Source: Imhoffiella fuscus
Lineage (GTDB): Bacteria > Pseudomonadota > Gammaproteobacteria > Chromatiales > Chromatiaceae
Assembly (NCBI RefSeq): GCF_042682685.1
Contig: NZ_JBHUHX010000016.1
Span: forward strand, 186,001-250,000
DNA: 64,000 nt
Direction: 5' to 3'
Part shown: positions 25,740-34,981 of the stretch, in pieces
Layout: each line of letters opens with the position of its first letter
How positions within the stretch are numbered: position 1 is the first letter of the stretch
The notes under the pieces: generated by a model
Database searches by the model: none
Told to the model about the DNA's origin: nothing
Seen by the model: the letters and a program-made list of their open reading frames with translations, nothing else
Program-made: the position numbers and the translations under genes

Positions 25740-27758
25740 ATGACTGAAACCCTTCTGGAGGTCGAAGGGCTGACGACTCAGCTCGGCGATGAAACCTGTC
25801 CGTCGCGAGTCGTCGATGGTCTGGATCTGCGAATCGCGGCCGGCGAGACCTTCGCCTTGCTCGGCGAGTCCGGCTGCGGCAAGTCGATGACGGCGCTGTC
25901 GCTGATGCGGCTGCTGCCGCCGGGCGGGCGTATCCTGTCCGGGGGCGTTCGGTTCGCCGGGACCGACCTGTTGCGACTCACCGAGTCTGAGATGCGGCAG
26001 GTGCGCGGCGGCGGGATGGCGATGATCTTTCAGGAGCCCCAGACCTCGCTGAATCCCGTGCTGACGGTCGGGGCTCAGATCGCCGAAGCGGTTCGCGTGC
26101 ATGAAGGCGCCTCCCAGGCTCGGGTGCGCGAGCGCGTGGTCGATCTTCTGCGGTCCGTCGGTATTTCCGATCCCGAGCGACGGGTCGAGGCGTATCCGCA
26201 TCAGCTGTCCGGCGGCATGAAGCAGCGCGTCATGATCGCTATGGCCTTGGCCGGCGATCCTCGGCTGCTCATCGCCGACGAGCCGACGACAGCCCTGGAC
26301 GTTACCATCCAAGCCCAGGTGCTGAGTTTGATCAAGGACCTGCGTCGCGAGACCGGGATGGCTGTGCTCCTGATTACTCATGATCTCGGGGTGGTCGCCG
26401 AGACTGCCGATCGTCTGGCGGTCATGTATGCCGGTCAGATCGTGGAGACGGCCGGGGTCGCCGAGTTTTTCGCCGGCCCCGCGCATCCGTACAGTCGCAA
26501 GCTGATGGAAAGTCTGCCCTCGGCGCAGAAGCGTCACGGCCGCCTCGCCATGATTTCCGGTCGTGTCCCGCCGCTCGATCGGGCATTCGAGGGCTGCCGC
26601 TTCGCCGATCGTTGCGATTCGGTCATGCCGATCTGCCGCGAGACGGTTCCTGAATGGCGCCTGCTGGAGCGCGGTCGCGGGGTGCGCTGCCATCTCTGGG
26701 ATGCGGATGCGCCAGTGTTCGAGATGCCCGTTGACGTCGAGTCGGTATCCGACCATTCCGTTGAGTCAGCGATGTCTCGGGGCGAGGCGCGCGAGCCCTT
26801 GCTGCGCGCGATCGATCTCAAGGTGCATTTCCCCATTCATCGCGGTCTCTTCCGTCGGGTCGTGGGGCAGGTGAAGGCGGTGGATGGGCTGTCGCTCGAT
26901 CTGCGGGGCGGTCGTACCCTGGCCCTGGTTGGTGAATCGGGGTGTGGCAAGACGACCGCTGGCAAGGGCATTCTGCAGCTCATCCGACCGACGGGCGGCT
27001 CGGTCCTCTATCGGGATCGCGATCTGGTCGGGCTTGGGCATCGACAGATGCGTCCGTACCGCAAGGAGTTGCAGGTCATCTTTCAGGATCCCTATGCCTC
27101 CATGAACCCGCGCATGCTGGTCGGCGATGTGATCGGGGAGGGGCTTCAGGCGCTGAGGATCGAGCCGAGTCGGACGGGACGGGCACGGCGGGTGGCCGAA
27201 CTGCTCGAACTGGTCGGTATGGATCCCGAGGCGGCCAGACGCTATCCGCACGAGTTCTCGGGCGGCCAGCGTCAGCGGATCTGTATCGCCAGGGCGCTGG
27301 CGGTCGAGCCACGCCTCATCGTCTGCGACGAGCCGACCAGTGCGCTCGACGTCTCGGTCCAGGCGCAGATCCTCAATCTGCTCAAGGATCTGCAGGCCAG
27401 GCTCGATCTCTCCTATCTGTTCATCACCCACAACATCGCGGTCGTGGCCTACCTGGCGCAGGAGGTGGCGGTCATGTACCTCGGGCGGGTCGTGGAGCGG
27501 GGTGGCGTCGACGAGGTTCTGGACGATCCACGGCATCCCTATACCCGGGCGCTTCTATCCGCCGTTCCCTCTGTCGATCCCGACAAGCGCCGGGCCGTGA
27601 TCCGGTTGGAGGGCGATATGCCTTCTCCAAGTCATCCCCCGCAGGGGTGTCATTTCCATCCGCGCTGCCCTTTGGCGACCTCCGAATGCGTGCGGGCCTA
27701 TCCCCCCGAGGTCGCTTTGAGCGATTCGCACTCGGCCCATTGCTTTCACCTCAATTGA
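25740..27758 (+). CDS. Fused double ATPase of the peptide-type ABC transporter (DppD-DppF/YejF-like)
   Basis: One 672-residue polypeptide carries both nucleotide-binding domains. Domain 1 (about 1-320) has Walker A GESGCGKSM, signature LSGGMKQR and Walker B LLIADEPT, then the oligopeptide-transporter C-terminal module with cysteines (GCRFADRCDS). Domain 2 (about 350-672) has GESGCGKTT, FSGGQRQR, LIVCDEPTSALD and the second cysteine module (GCHFHPRCPLATSEC). The four cysteines per module are those that can hold an iron-sulfur cluster in DppD-like proteins. The arrangement of binding protein, two permeases and fused ATPase matches YejABEF and the npp genes of Pseudomonas. Confidence 0.93.
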   Translation: MTETLLEVEGLTTQLGDETCPSRVVDGLDLRIAAGETFALLGESGCGKSMTALSLMRLLPPGGRILSGGVRFAGTDLLRLTESEMRQVRGGGMAMIFQEPQTSLNPVLTVGAQIAEAVRVHEGASQARVRERVVDLLRSVGISDPERRVEAYPHQLSGGMKQRVMIAMALAGDPRLLIADEPTTALDVTIQAQVLSLIKDLRRETGMAVLLITHDLGVVAETADRLAVMYAGQIVETAGVAEFFAGPAHPYSRKLMESLPSAQKRHGRLAMISGRVPPLDRAFEGCRFADRCDSVMPICRETVPEWRLLERGRGVRCHLWDADAPVFEMPVDVESVSDHSVESAMSRGEAREPLLRAIDLKVHFPIHRGLFRRVVGQVKAVDGLSLDLRGGRTLALVGESGCGKTTAGKGILQLIRPTGGSVLYRDRDLVGLGHRQMRPYRKELQVIFQDPYASMNPRMLVGDVIGEGLQALRIEPSRTGRARRVAELLELVGMDPEAARRYPHEFSGGQRQRICIARALAVEPRLIVCDEPTSALDVSVQAQILNLLKDLQARLDLSYLFITHNIAVVAYLAQEVAVMYLGRVVERGGVDEVLDDPRHPYTRALLSAVPSVDPDKRRAVIRLEGDMPSPSHPPQGCHFHPRCPLATSECVRAYPPEVALSDSHSAHCFHLN

Positions 27759-27970
27759 TGGCTGAGGCGGGCGTTTACTGTGATTTCTGGGGGCGATCGG
27801 AACAGGTGAATGCAAGAAACGCTATTGTTGAGAAGCGTGCTCGGTTCCTGCCGGCCTCAAGGCATTCCTTCTGGAGCGCCTCTTTTCGAGTGCTTGCGCT
27901 TTTCCCTGCCTCGACGTAAGGTTCGGCTACGAATAGGGTTGCGTTCACAATTCGATACCGTCGACTCCGG

Positions 27971-29305
27971 ATGAGCAAAGTCAAGAAGATACTCTGCATC
28001 TATCCTGAACCAGCCGAGCTGCGGATCAGTGCGCTATTGAATCGGCATGGCATCGTGGTGGATCTGACCGAGGTGTCTCGGGCAGAGGCATTGCATTCCG
28101 CGCTTGAGCGGCCGCATTGGTGGGATCTCATCCTCTGCGATGCGGCCACCTATCTCGGCAGCGAGGTGTCGGTCGAGATCGATGCGGTCAAGGAGAAGAT
28201 CGATGCCTCTCTGGTGCTCCTCAAGTCATCCGATCTCGAGCTTTCCGCAGCCGAGGGATACCGGCACGGTGCCTGCGATCTGGTCGATCGGGAGGATATG
28301 GATCATCTGCTGATGGTCTGCGAGCGCGAGATCCGGAACGCTGTCGTGCGCAAGCAGCTCCGTGAGGTGCGCTACTCGGCCGCCGTCTTCGATCCCGAGC
28401 TCAAGGCGGGCTTCTCGGTCGCGACCATCAACGACCTCAGTCGGTCGATCAGATCGCGGCATGCGCAAGAGGCTGCAGCCGCTGAGGCGTCGGAGACCCT
28501 TTCCCTCCCTGTATTGGACCAGAGCCGGCTTCGTGCGCTCATCGATGCGGGTGGGCTGACGCTCGAGTATCAGCCGATCGTGTCGTTCAGGGCGAATGAG
28601 GATCACCGCAACATGTTCGAAACCCTGGTTCGTCTCAAGGACGAATCGGGCGGTCTCTTGATGCCGGACAGCTTTCTTCCAACCCTGGCGGAGGCCGGTT
28701 GGATGGATAAGATTGATCTCTGGATCTTTCGTCAGGCGCTGTCGGTGCTGGAGGAGATGCAGTCGGGAGGGGCTCCGGACGCGATTCTATTCGTCAACGT
28801 GGCGACGGAAACCTTGCATTCCGAGCAGACCGTGCGTGCGCTGGGCGCTTTCGCCTCTGCGGCCCATCTGGCTCCAGGTTCGGTCGTGGTCGAGGTTCGC
28901 AAGGCGGCCTTTACCGAGGCGCGGGATGGGCTGGTGAATCTGGCTGCGCTGCTTCGGTCGTGCCAGCATGGTCTGCTGGTCGAAGACCCGAGACTCGAGG
29001 ATGGTCCCTTTTTGGAGGCAAACAGCGATTTCATCACCCATGTGAAGCTTCCGCGCGCCATTACTCAGGGGCTGGTCGAAGGCCGAGCCTCGCAGAGCGC
29101 GCTCAATGCATTTGTCCGCTGTGCGCATAAAGAGGGTGTTCGAGTCATTGCGTTGGCCGTGGACAACGCAGAATTGATGCCGATGCTGTTTGCGGCCGGG
29201 GTCGATGCAATCCAGGGCAATTTCATGAGTATGCCGAATCCTGATCTCGTGTACCCCAGCGTACGGCATATCGAAACGGGGCCATATGTCCAGGACGCGG
29301 ATTGA
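27971..29305 (+). CDS. Receiver-like / degenerate EAL domain protein
   Basis: Cytosolic protein of 444 residues. Residues 5-120 look like a response-regulator receiver fold with Asp57 at the phospho-acceptor strand (DLILCD), though the usual lysine near the end of the fold is not evident. Residues 185-430 form an EAL domain (TLEYQPIVSF). The EAL motif reads ETL (217-219), and Asn276, Glu308, Lys359 and Gln415 are at expected places. The DDFGTGYSS loop is absent, and the EGVE motif is replaced by LAVDN near 395-399. Phosphodiesterase activity is therefore unlikely; it is probably a c-di-GMP binding or signalling protein, like other degenerate EAL proteins. It is flanked by noncoding DNA on both sides. 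Confidence 0.8.
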   Translation: MSKVKKILCIYPEPAELRISALLNRHGIVVDLTEVSRAEALHSALERPHWWDLILCDAATYLGSEVSVEIDAVKEKIDASLVLLKSSDLELSAAEGYRHGACDLVDREDMDHLLMVCEREIRNAVVRKQLREVRYSAAVFDPELKAGFSVATINDLSRSIRSRHAQEAAAAEASETLSLPVLDQSRLRALIDAGGLTLEYQPIVSFRANEDHRNMFETLVRLKDESGGLLMPDSFLPTLAEAGWMDKIDLWIFRQALSVLEEMQSGGAPDAILFVNVATETLHSEQTVRALGAFASAAHLAPGSVVVEVRKAAFTEARDGLVNLAALLRSCQHGLLVEDPRLEDGPFLEANSDFITHVKLPRAITQGLVEGRASQSALNAFVRCAHKEGVRVIALAVDNAELMPMLFAAGVDAIQGNFMSMPNPDLVYPSVRHIETGPYVQDAD

Positions 29306-29846
29306 TCATTCGCCTCTCGCACCTGGTTTCGCTCTGCTGTACAATGGTGCGCGAGAGAGAACGGGCAATCGGATTGGCCAGTTTTGAGCATGTTTTGGAG
29401 TGTCTCGCAGTACAGGTCCTTGCACTGATTAGCATCATTAGATTCGTAATTTCCGCAATAGCGTTTCCCTCCTTTTTGTTTCCTATATAAGTCAGACTTC
29501 AAACGCATTCTTTGGATGGTGTCTTGTTCAAGTCGGTTCGAACCGATTGTCTGAGTGCGTAATATCGGAGGCTTAGGGTAGGGTGTTTCTATTGAAGGTC
29601 GTTGCGTCGACGCCGATTGGTTCGGCGATCTGGCGATCGATCGTGATGCGCTGCGACAATAAGTGAACCCAGGGTCTATGGATTCATTTCGAATGATGTC
29701 GGTTCGAATGATCGGTTAATTATGGGGCCTGGCTTCCTGCGTGAATTTCCGCTCGATTGGGAGCGGGATGCGATACCGGCCTCAATGAAGAGGCTGGATC
29801 GAGTATTGCCAACCAAGGTTGGTGCGTTTTTTGTGATGAGGTTGAT
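29306..29846 (+). other. 541-base noncoding leader region before the cold-shock gene
   Basis: AT-richer than the rest of the window and without a supported gene. It contains an imperfect inverted repeat at 29314-29356 just after the EAL gene (possible terminator), a 14-base perfect palindrome TCGGTTCGAACCGA at 29533-29546, a small hairpin CGCCGA/TCGGCG near 29611-29627, and a direct repeat TTCGAATGAT(GT)CGG at 29688-29702 and 29703-29715. A long structured 5' leader is typical of csp genes, so part of this is probably transcribed. Confidence 0.5.
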
Positions 29847-30059
29847 ATGGCAGGCGATTTGGTTACCGGCACAGTGAAGTGGTTCAACGACGAGAAGGGC
29901 TACGGTTTCATTGAGCGCGAGGGCGGCAAGGACGTCTTCGTTCATTACAGTGCGATCAACGGCGCGGGTCGGAAGACCCTCCAGGAAGGTCAGCACGTCA
30001 CCATGGAGGTCACGCAAGGCCCGAAGGGTCCGCAGGCAGAGAATGTGACTCCGAATTGA
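29847..30059 (+). CDS. Cold-shock protein, CspA family
   Basis: Single cold-shock domain of 70 residues that binds single-stranded RNA and DNA and can melt mRNA structure. Both RNA-binding motifs are present: KGYGFI (RNP1) and VFVHY (RNP2), after the family start GTVKWFNDEKGYGFI. The ATG at 29847 has TGAGG at good spacing; an open frame upstream adds 30 residues unrelated to the family. Whether it is cold-induced or constitutive cannot be told from the sequence, but the long repeat-bearing leader fits regulated expression. Confidence 0.93.
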   Translation: MAGDLVTGTVKWFNDEKGYGFIEREGGKDVFVHYSAINGAGRKTLQEGQHVTMEVTQGPKGPQAENVTPN

Positions 30060-30119
30060 ATCGAGTCTTCGGTCGGGGCGCGGTTGCCGTGCGCCGGCCG
30101 TCGTATTCCGATCGGTGAG

Positions 30120-30137
30120 CGCCCTGTCTTCAGGGCG
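30120..30137 (+). terminator. Weak hairpin after the cold-shock gene
   Basis: CGCCCTG and CAGGGCG pair around TCTT, 60 bases after the csp stop. Only TTC follows, so termination strength is uncertain. Confidence 0.35.
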
Positions 30138-30272
30138 TTCGCCGTATCGGGCTCCGCACTGGATATCGAAGGCGCATCCTTGCTCGGTTGGCTCCGGTCG
30201 ATGTCCGCCTCCAGGCCCCGTCGTCGAGGGGTCTCGGCATCTTGAAACCGCACGAAAAATCTTCTGTAAGGC

Positions 30273-30278
30273 TATAAT
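30273..30278 (+). promoter_or_regulatory. Consensus -10 box before ftsK
   Basis: A perfect TATAAT lies 24 bases before the ftsK ATG. The matching -35 position (around 30250) is poor, so this promoter may need an activator or may be a chance match. Confidence 0.35.
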
Positions 30279-30301
30279 GCGCTGCATATTTGGAGAGGCG
30301 C

Positions 30302-32890
30302 ATGGCACAGGCAACACGTTACGGGCAGTTGACATTCAGCGATTACGTGGAGCGCGCTCTGCGCGAGGGTGCCATGTGGGCCCTGGTGTGCGTGGCCATC
30401 TATCTGTCGCTGTCGCTGCTGAGTTACTCACCGACCGATCCCGGTTGGTCCTATGTGGGAGACACCTCCCAGGTCACCAATGCGGGCGGCCGCACGGGTG
30501 CCTGGTTCGCTGACGTGGCGCTCTACCTCTTCGGCTACTTCGCCTATTTGCTTCCCTTCATGGTGGCCTGGAGCGCGTGGCTGGTTTTTCGTGGACGCGC
30601 CGAGGATCTGGGGGTGCGAACCTGGATGCTGTCATTGCGCTGGGTGGGATTCCTTATTACCTTGGCCGCCGGTTGCGCCTTCGCGTCGATCCATCTTGCC
30701 GATTTGGCGGATAAGCTCCCGAATGGCCCTGGCGGAGGCATTGGACTCCTGGTGAGCCAGCGCATGCTCGCCGCCTTCAATTTCACGGGCGCGAACCTGC
30801 TGCTGGGTGGGGCGCTTCTGGTCAGCCTCACGCTCTTCTTCGGGATCTCCTGGCTCAAGCTGCTCGATAATCTGGGGGCGGCCGTTCTGACCGGCGGACG
30901 TCAACTCTGGTCGGTGTTGAGCGGCGTTGGCGCGCAGCTCGCCTTTTCGCGCGCGGACAGCTCGGATTCCGGCGATGCGGCCGTGCAGGCGCTGCCTGCC
31001 GCGCTGAATCTCATCGATCCAGAGTCCGTTCCGAGCCTGGAGACGCGCCGACCTCGCGTTTCGGCGCGCTCGCGCAAACCCTCCGGGCGCCTCCCTCAGG
31101 CGCTGCAGGATGCCATGACGGATCCGGCGCCCTTCGCCCCGGATTCGGAGCAGACCCTGGACGACGCCCTGCCATTGACCGATCTCATGCGCGGTCAGCG
31201 ACCGGAGCCCGCACCTCGGGCCACGCGCGCTCAAAGGACGGTGCCCAAGATCCCCGAGCCTCCGCTGGATGAGGAGCCATTAGGGGTTCTGGCTGAGGCT
31301 CCATTCGAGGCGTCTCCGCCCAAGGTTCCCGCCGCGAAGCCGACGCCATCGCCGCGCCCTGCCTTGCGGGCTGCGGACTGGGGCGACAGTCCGCTTCCGC
31401 CGCTCGAATTGCTGGATCCGCCGAGCAAGAGCGGTCGGGGATACTCGCCCGAGCAGATCGAGGATCTCTCGCGGGATGTGGAGCAGACCCTGTCCGATTT
31501 CGGGGTCGTTGTGGAGGTGGTCGCGGTCTATCCGGGTCCGGTCGTGACCCTGTTCGAACTCCAGTTGGCGCCCGGCGTCAAGGCGAGCAAGATTACGGGT
31601 CTCGCGCGCGATCTGGCCCGCGCGCTCACCACCGTCAGCGTGCGCGTGGTCGAGATCATTCCCGGCAAGTCGGTGATCGGTATCGAGATTCCGAACAAGC
31701 AGCGCGAGACGGTCTTCCTGCGCGAGATCTTCGGTTCGCCGGCCTATCAGAATGCCGGCTCACCGCTCACCCTGGGGCTGGGAACCGATATCGCGGGCGA
31801 ACCCGTGGTCGCCGACCTGGCGCGCATGCCGCACGCCCTGATCGCCGGAACCACCGGCTCGGGTAAGTCGGTCGCCATCAACGCCATGATCCTGAGCCTG
31901 CTCTACAAGGCCAAGCCAGAGGACGTGCGGCTCATCATGGTCGACCCCAAGATGCTGGAACTCTCGGTCTACGAGGGCATTCCGCATCTGCTCACCCCGG
32001 TCGTCACCGATATGAAGGAGGCCGCGAACGCCCTGCGCTGGTGCGTTGGCGAGATGGAGCGCCGCTACCGTTTGATGAGCAAGCTCGGGGTGCGCAACAT
32101 CGGCGGTTACAACCGCCGAGTCGCCGAGGCCGAACAGGCCGGGACGCCGATTCCGGATCCGACCTTCAATCCGGCCGATGCCATCGACCCGGACATGGAA
32201 CCGCCGGCGCTGACCCATCTGCCCTATGTCGTCGTCATCATCGACGAGTTGGCGGACATGATGATGGTGGTCGGCAAGAAGGTCGAGGAGCTGATCGCGC
32301 GGCTCGCCCAGAAGGCGCGTGCCTCGGGCATCCATCTGCTGCTCGCGACCCAGCGTCCATCGGTCGACGTGCTGACGGGTCTCATCAAGGCCAACATCCC
32401 GACGCGCATGGCCTTCCAGGTCTCCTCGCGGATCGACTCGCGCACCGTCCTCGACCAGATGGGCGCCGAGCAACTGCTGGGGAACGGCGACATGCTCTAT
32501 CTGCCGCCGTCCGGGAACATCCCGCAGCGCGTCCATGGTGCCTTCGTCGACGACCATGAGGTGCATCATGTCGTGGACTTCCTCAAGAGCCACTATGGCG
32601 AGCCAGACTACATCCACGACGTGCTGCGCGAGCCGACCGAGATGCTGCCCGGAATCGATCCCGAGCCACGCGGCGGCGACACCGAGGACACGGATCCGCT
32701 GTTCGACGAGGCGGTTCAGTTCGTGGTCGAGAGCCGACGTGCCTCCATCTCGGGGGTTCAGCGCCGCTTCAAGATCGGCTACAACCGGGCCGCACGCATG
32801 GTCGAGGAGATGGAGCGGATCGGTATCGTCGGTGCGGCGGAGACCAACGGCAATCGCGAGGTGCTGGCTCCGCCGCCGATCGACGATTGA
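30302..32890 (+). CDS. ftsK: DNA translocase FtsK
   Basis: Septum-located DNA pump that clears chromosome ends at division and activates XerCD recombination at dif. The 862 residues show four to five N-terminal membrane helices (residues about 25-190), a proline-rich linker to about 370 that is much shorter than in E. coli, a RecA-like motor with Walker A GTTGSGKSV (Lys522) and Walker B VVIIDELADM, and the C-terminal gamma winged helix (from about residue 795, QFVVESRRASISGVQRRFKIGYNRAARMVEEME) that reads KOPS sites. The ATG at 30302 has GGAGAGG close before it. lolA follows, the usual order. Confidence 0.96.
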   Translation: MAQATRYGQLTFSDYVERALREGAMWALVCVAIYLSLSLLSYSPTDPGWSYVGDTSQVTNAGGRTGAWFADVALYLFGYFAYLLPFMVAWSAWLVFRGRAEDLGVRTWMLSLRWVGFLITLAAGCAFASIHLADLADKLPNGPGGGIGLLVSQRMLAAFNFTGANLLLGGALLVSLTLFFGISWLKLLDNLGAAVLTGGRQLWSVLSGVGAQLAFSRADSSDSGDAAVQALPAALNLIDPESVPSLETRRPRVSARSRKPSGRLPQALQDAMTDPAPFAPDSEQTLDDALPLTDLMRGQRPEPAPRATRAQRTVPKIPEPPLDEEPLGVLAEAPFEASPPKVPAAKPTPSPRPALRAADWGDSPLPPLELLDPPSKSGRGYSPEQIEDLSRDVEQTLSDFGVVVEVVAVYPGPVVTLFELQLAPGVKASKITGLARDLARALTTVSVRVVEIIPGKSVIGIEIPNKQRETVFLREIFGSPAYQNAGSPLTLGLGTDIAGEPVVADLARMPHALIAGTTGSGKSVAINAMILSLLYKAKPEDVRLIMVDPKMLELSVYEGIPHLLTPVVTDMKEAANALRWCVGEMERRYRLMSKLGVRNIGGYNRRVAEAEQAGTPIPDPTFNPADAIDPDMEPPALTHLPYVVVIIDELADMMMVVGKKVEELIARLAQKARASGIHLLLATQRPSVDVLTGLIKANIPTRMAFQVSSRIDSRTVLDQMGAEQLLGNGDMLYLPPSGNIPQRVHGAFVDDHEVHHVVDFLKSHYGEPDYIHDVLREPTEMLPGIDPEPRGGDTEDTDPLFDEAVQFVVESRRASISGVQRRFKIGYNRAARMVEEMERIGIVGAAETNGNREVLAPPPIDD

Positions 32891-32901
32891 GTGGCATGAG
32901 A

Positions 32902-32924
32902 CGTTGCCGCATCATGCGGCAACG
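32902..32924 (+). terminator. Hairpin between ftsK and lolA
   Basis: CGTTGCCGCA and TGCGGCAACG form a perfect 10-bp stem with a three-base loop 11 bases after the ftsK stop. There is no T-run, so it may act as an RNA stabiliser or partial terminator. Confidence 0.4.
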
Positions 32925-33010
32925 CTCGGGCACTTCGGCGCGAAACCGCTGTCTCTGCCCTTGAATTCAGGGTCTCCGCAATCAACCCCACTGGCTTCGG
33001 TGTCCTAACC

Positions 33011-33658
33011 ATGCTTCGCGCTTCGTTGTTCGTTCGCCCGCTGTCTCTGATCTCTGTCCTCCTGATGGCTTCGATTTGGAGTCTTGGCGCATCGGCCGCC
33101 GATGCGACCAATCGGATCGATGCGTATCTCGCCGGACTCAGCAGTCTCAAGGCCAGCTTCCAGCAGTACACCTTCAACGCCGACCACACCCAGATGATGG
33201 AGGGCCATGGAACCCTCTATCTGCAGCGTCCTGGACGCTTTCGCTGGGAATACGATGCGCCGACCAAGCAGGTCATCATCGCCGATGGCAAGCGGGTCTA
33301 TCTGCACGATTTGGATCTGAAGCAGGTCTCTCACCAGAATCAGAAAGACGCACTGCGCGGAACCCCGGCGCTCCTGCTGGCCAACGAGGAGCCGATTCAG
33401 ACCTATTTCGAGGCCAAGTCGATTCCGAGCACGGACGGTCGCGACTGGGTTCAACTGATCCCCAAGCAGAAGGACACCGATGTGGTCAAGATCGAGGTCG
33501 GTTTCAGTGGCAAGACGCTCGACAGCCTCATCATGCAGGACAGCTTCGGACAGGAGACGCGGCTGAACTTCTCGAACGCCCAGCGCAACATTCCACTCAA
33601 GCCCGATCTGTTCAAGATCGACCCGCGCGCCGTCGACGACTTCCTCCAGGTGGACTGA
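33011..33658 (+). CDS. lolA: Outer-membrane lipoprotein carrier protein LolA
   Basis: Periplasmic shuttle that takes lipoproteins from LolCDE to LolB. The 215-residue precursor has a clear signal peptide (residues 1-29, hydrophobic SLISVLLMASIW, cleavage after ASA). The mature protein shows the family pattern: SLKASFQQYTF, the RPGRFRWEYDAPTKQVIIADGKRVYLHD core and the C-terminal PLKPDLFKIDPRAVDDF. It is followed by rarA after seven bases, a pairing also seen in E. coli (lolA-rarA), so the two are likely cotranscribed. Confidence 0.95.
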   Translation: MLRASLFVRPLSLISVLLMASIWSLGASAADATNRIDAYLAGLSSLKASFQQYTFNADHTQMMEGHGTLYLQRPGRFRWEYDAPTKQVIIADGKRVYLHDLDLKQVSHQNQKDALRGTPALLLANEEPIQTYFEAKSIPSTDGRDWVQLIPKQKDTDVVKIEVGFSGKTLDSLIMQDSFGQETRLNFSNAQRNIPLKPDLFKIDPRAVDDFLQVD

Positions 33659-33665
33659 TCCGCAC

Positions 33666-34976
33666 ATGGCCTCGGAGATCGACGAAGCCCCGCTCGCGGA
33701 CCGCATGCGCCCGGCGGTTCTGAATGACTTCGTCGGTCAGGCGCAGTTGCTTGCACCCGGCAAGCCGCTACGCCGAGCCATCGAGTCGGGCCGGCTGCAT
33801 TCGATGATCTTCTGGGGGCCGCCCGGGACCGGCAAGACGACCCTGGCCCGGCTGGTGGCGCAGAATTCGGGGGTGCATTTCATCACCCTCTCGGCGGTCC
33901 TGTCCGGGGTCAAGGAGATCCGCGAGGCGGTCGCCGAGGCCCAGAACGTGCGCCGGTTGGAGCAGCGCGGCACGGTCCTCTTCATCGACGAGGTCCATCG
34001 CTTCAACAAGGGCCAGCAGGATGCCTTCCTGCCGCATGTCGAGAACGGCACCCTGACCTTCATCGGCGCCACCACCGAGAACCCCTCCTTTTCGCTCAAT
34101 AACGCGCTGCTCTCGCGGGCGCGGGTCTACGTCCTCAAGTCCCTGACGGTCGACGACATCCGTCAGGTGCTCCTCGGGGCACTGAGCGATGCGGAGCGTG
34201 GCCTGGGTGGACAGGGCCTCGAATTGCCGGACGAGAGCGCCCGGCTACTGGCCCAGGCCGCCGACGGCGATGCGCGTCGCGCGCTTAACCTGCTGGATCT
34301 CGCCGCCCAGCTGGCCGAGGGTGGTCGCATCGAGCCCGAGGTGGTCGCCGAGGTGGCGACGGCGTCCGTGAGGCGCTTCGATAAGGGTGGCGATATCTTC
34401 TACGACCAGATCTCGGCGCTGCACAAATCGGTGCGCGGCTCGGCGCCGGATGCGGCGCTCTATTGGCTCGCCCGTATGATCGACGGTGGCTGCGATCCGC
34501 TCTACATCGCCCGGCGGATCGTGCGCATGGCCAGCGAGGACATCGGCAACGCCGATCCGCGCGCCCTGCGCCTGGCGCTCGATGCCTGGGAAGCTCAGGA
34601 GCGACTCGGCTCCCCGGAGGGCGAACTCATGCTCGCTCAGGCCGTCGTCTATCTCGCCAGCGCGGCCAAGAGCAACGCCGTCTACGTTGCCTGGAAGGCC
34701 GCGTTGACCGACGCCAAGGCATCGGGTTCGCTGGATGTGCCGGTCCATCTGCGCAACGCCCCCACCAAGCTGATGAAGGAACTGGGCCACGGTCGCGCCT
34801 ACCGCTACGCGCACGACGAGCCCGACGCCTACGCCGCCGGCGAGGTCTATTTTCCCGAGGAGATGGGCGAGCGCAGCTACTACCAGCCGGTCGAGCGTGG
34901 TCTGGAGATCCGTATCCGCGAAAAGCTGGATCGTTTGAGGGCGCTCGATCGGGCGGCGCGAGCGATACGGAGATGA
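33666..34976 (+). CDS. rarA: Replication-associated recombination protein A (RarA/MgsA)
   Basis: AAA+ ATPase related to clamp loaders and eukaryotic WRNIP1, acting at stalled replication forks. The 436-residue product has Walker A GPPGTGKTT, Walker B VLFIDEVHRFNKGQQD, sensor 1 GATTENPSF and the C-terminal tetramerisation segment (LHKSVRGSAPDAALYWLARMIDGGCDP). AGGTGGA upstream supports the ATG at 33666. In E. coli serS follows; here a large signalling kinase starts five bases after the stop, so the usual neighbour has been replaced. Confidence 0.96.
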   Translation: MASEIDEAPLADRMRPAVLNDFVGQAQLLAPGKPLRRAIESGRLHSMIFWGPPGTGKTTLARLVAQNSGVHFITLSAVLSGVKEIREAVAEAQNVRRLEQRGTVLFIDEVHRFNKGQQDAFLPHVENGTLTFIGATTENPSFSLNNALLSRARVYVLKSLTVDDIRQVLLGALSDAERGLGGQGLELPDESARLLAQAADGDARRALNLLDLAAQLAEGGRIEPEVVAEVATASVRRFDKGGDIFYDQISALHKSVRGSAPDAALYWLARMIDGGCDPLYIARRIVRMASEDIGNADPRALRLALDAWEAQERLGSPEGELMLAQAVVYLASAAKSNAVYVAWKAALTDAKASGSLDVPVHLRNAPTKLMKELGHGRAYRYAHDEPDAYAAGEVYFPEEMGERSYYQPVERGLEIRIREKLDRLRALDRAARAIRR

Positions 34977-34981
34977 GGTAG

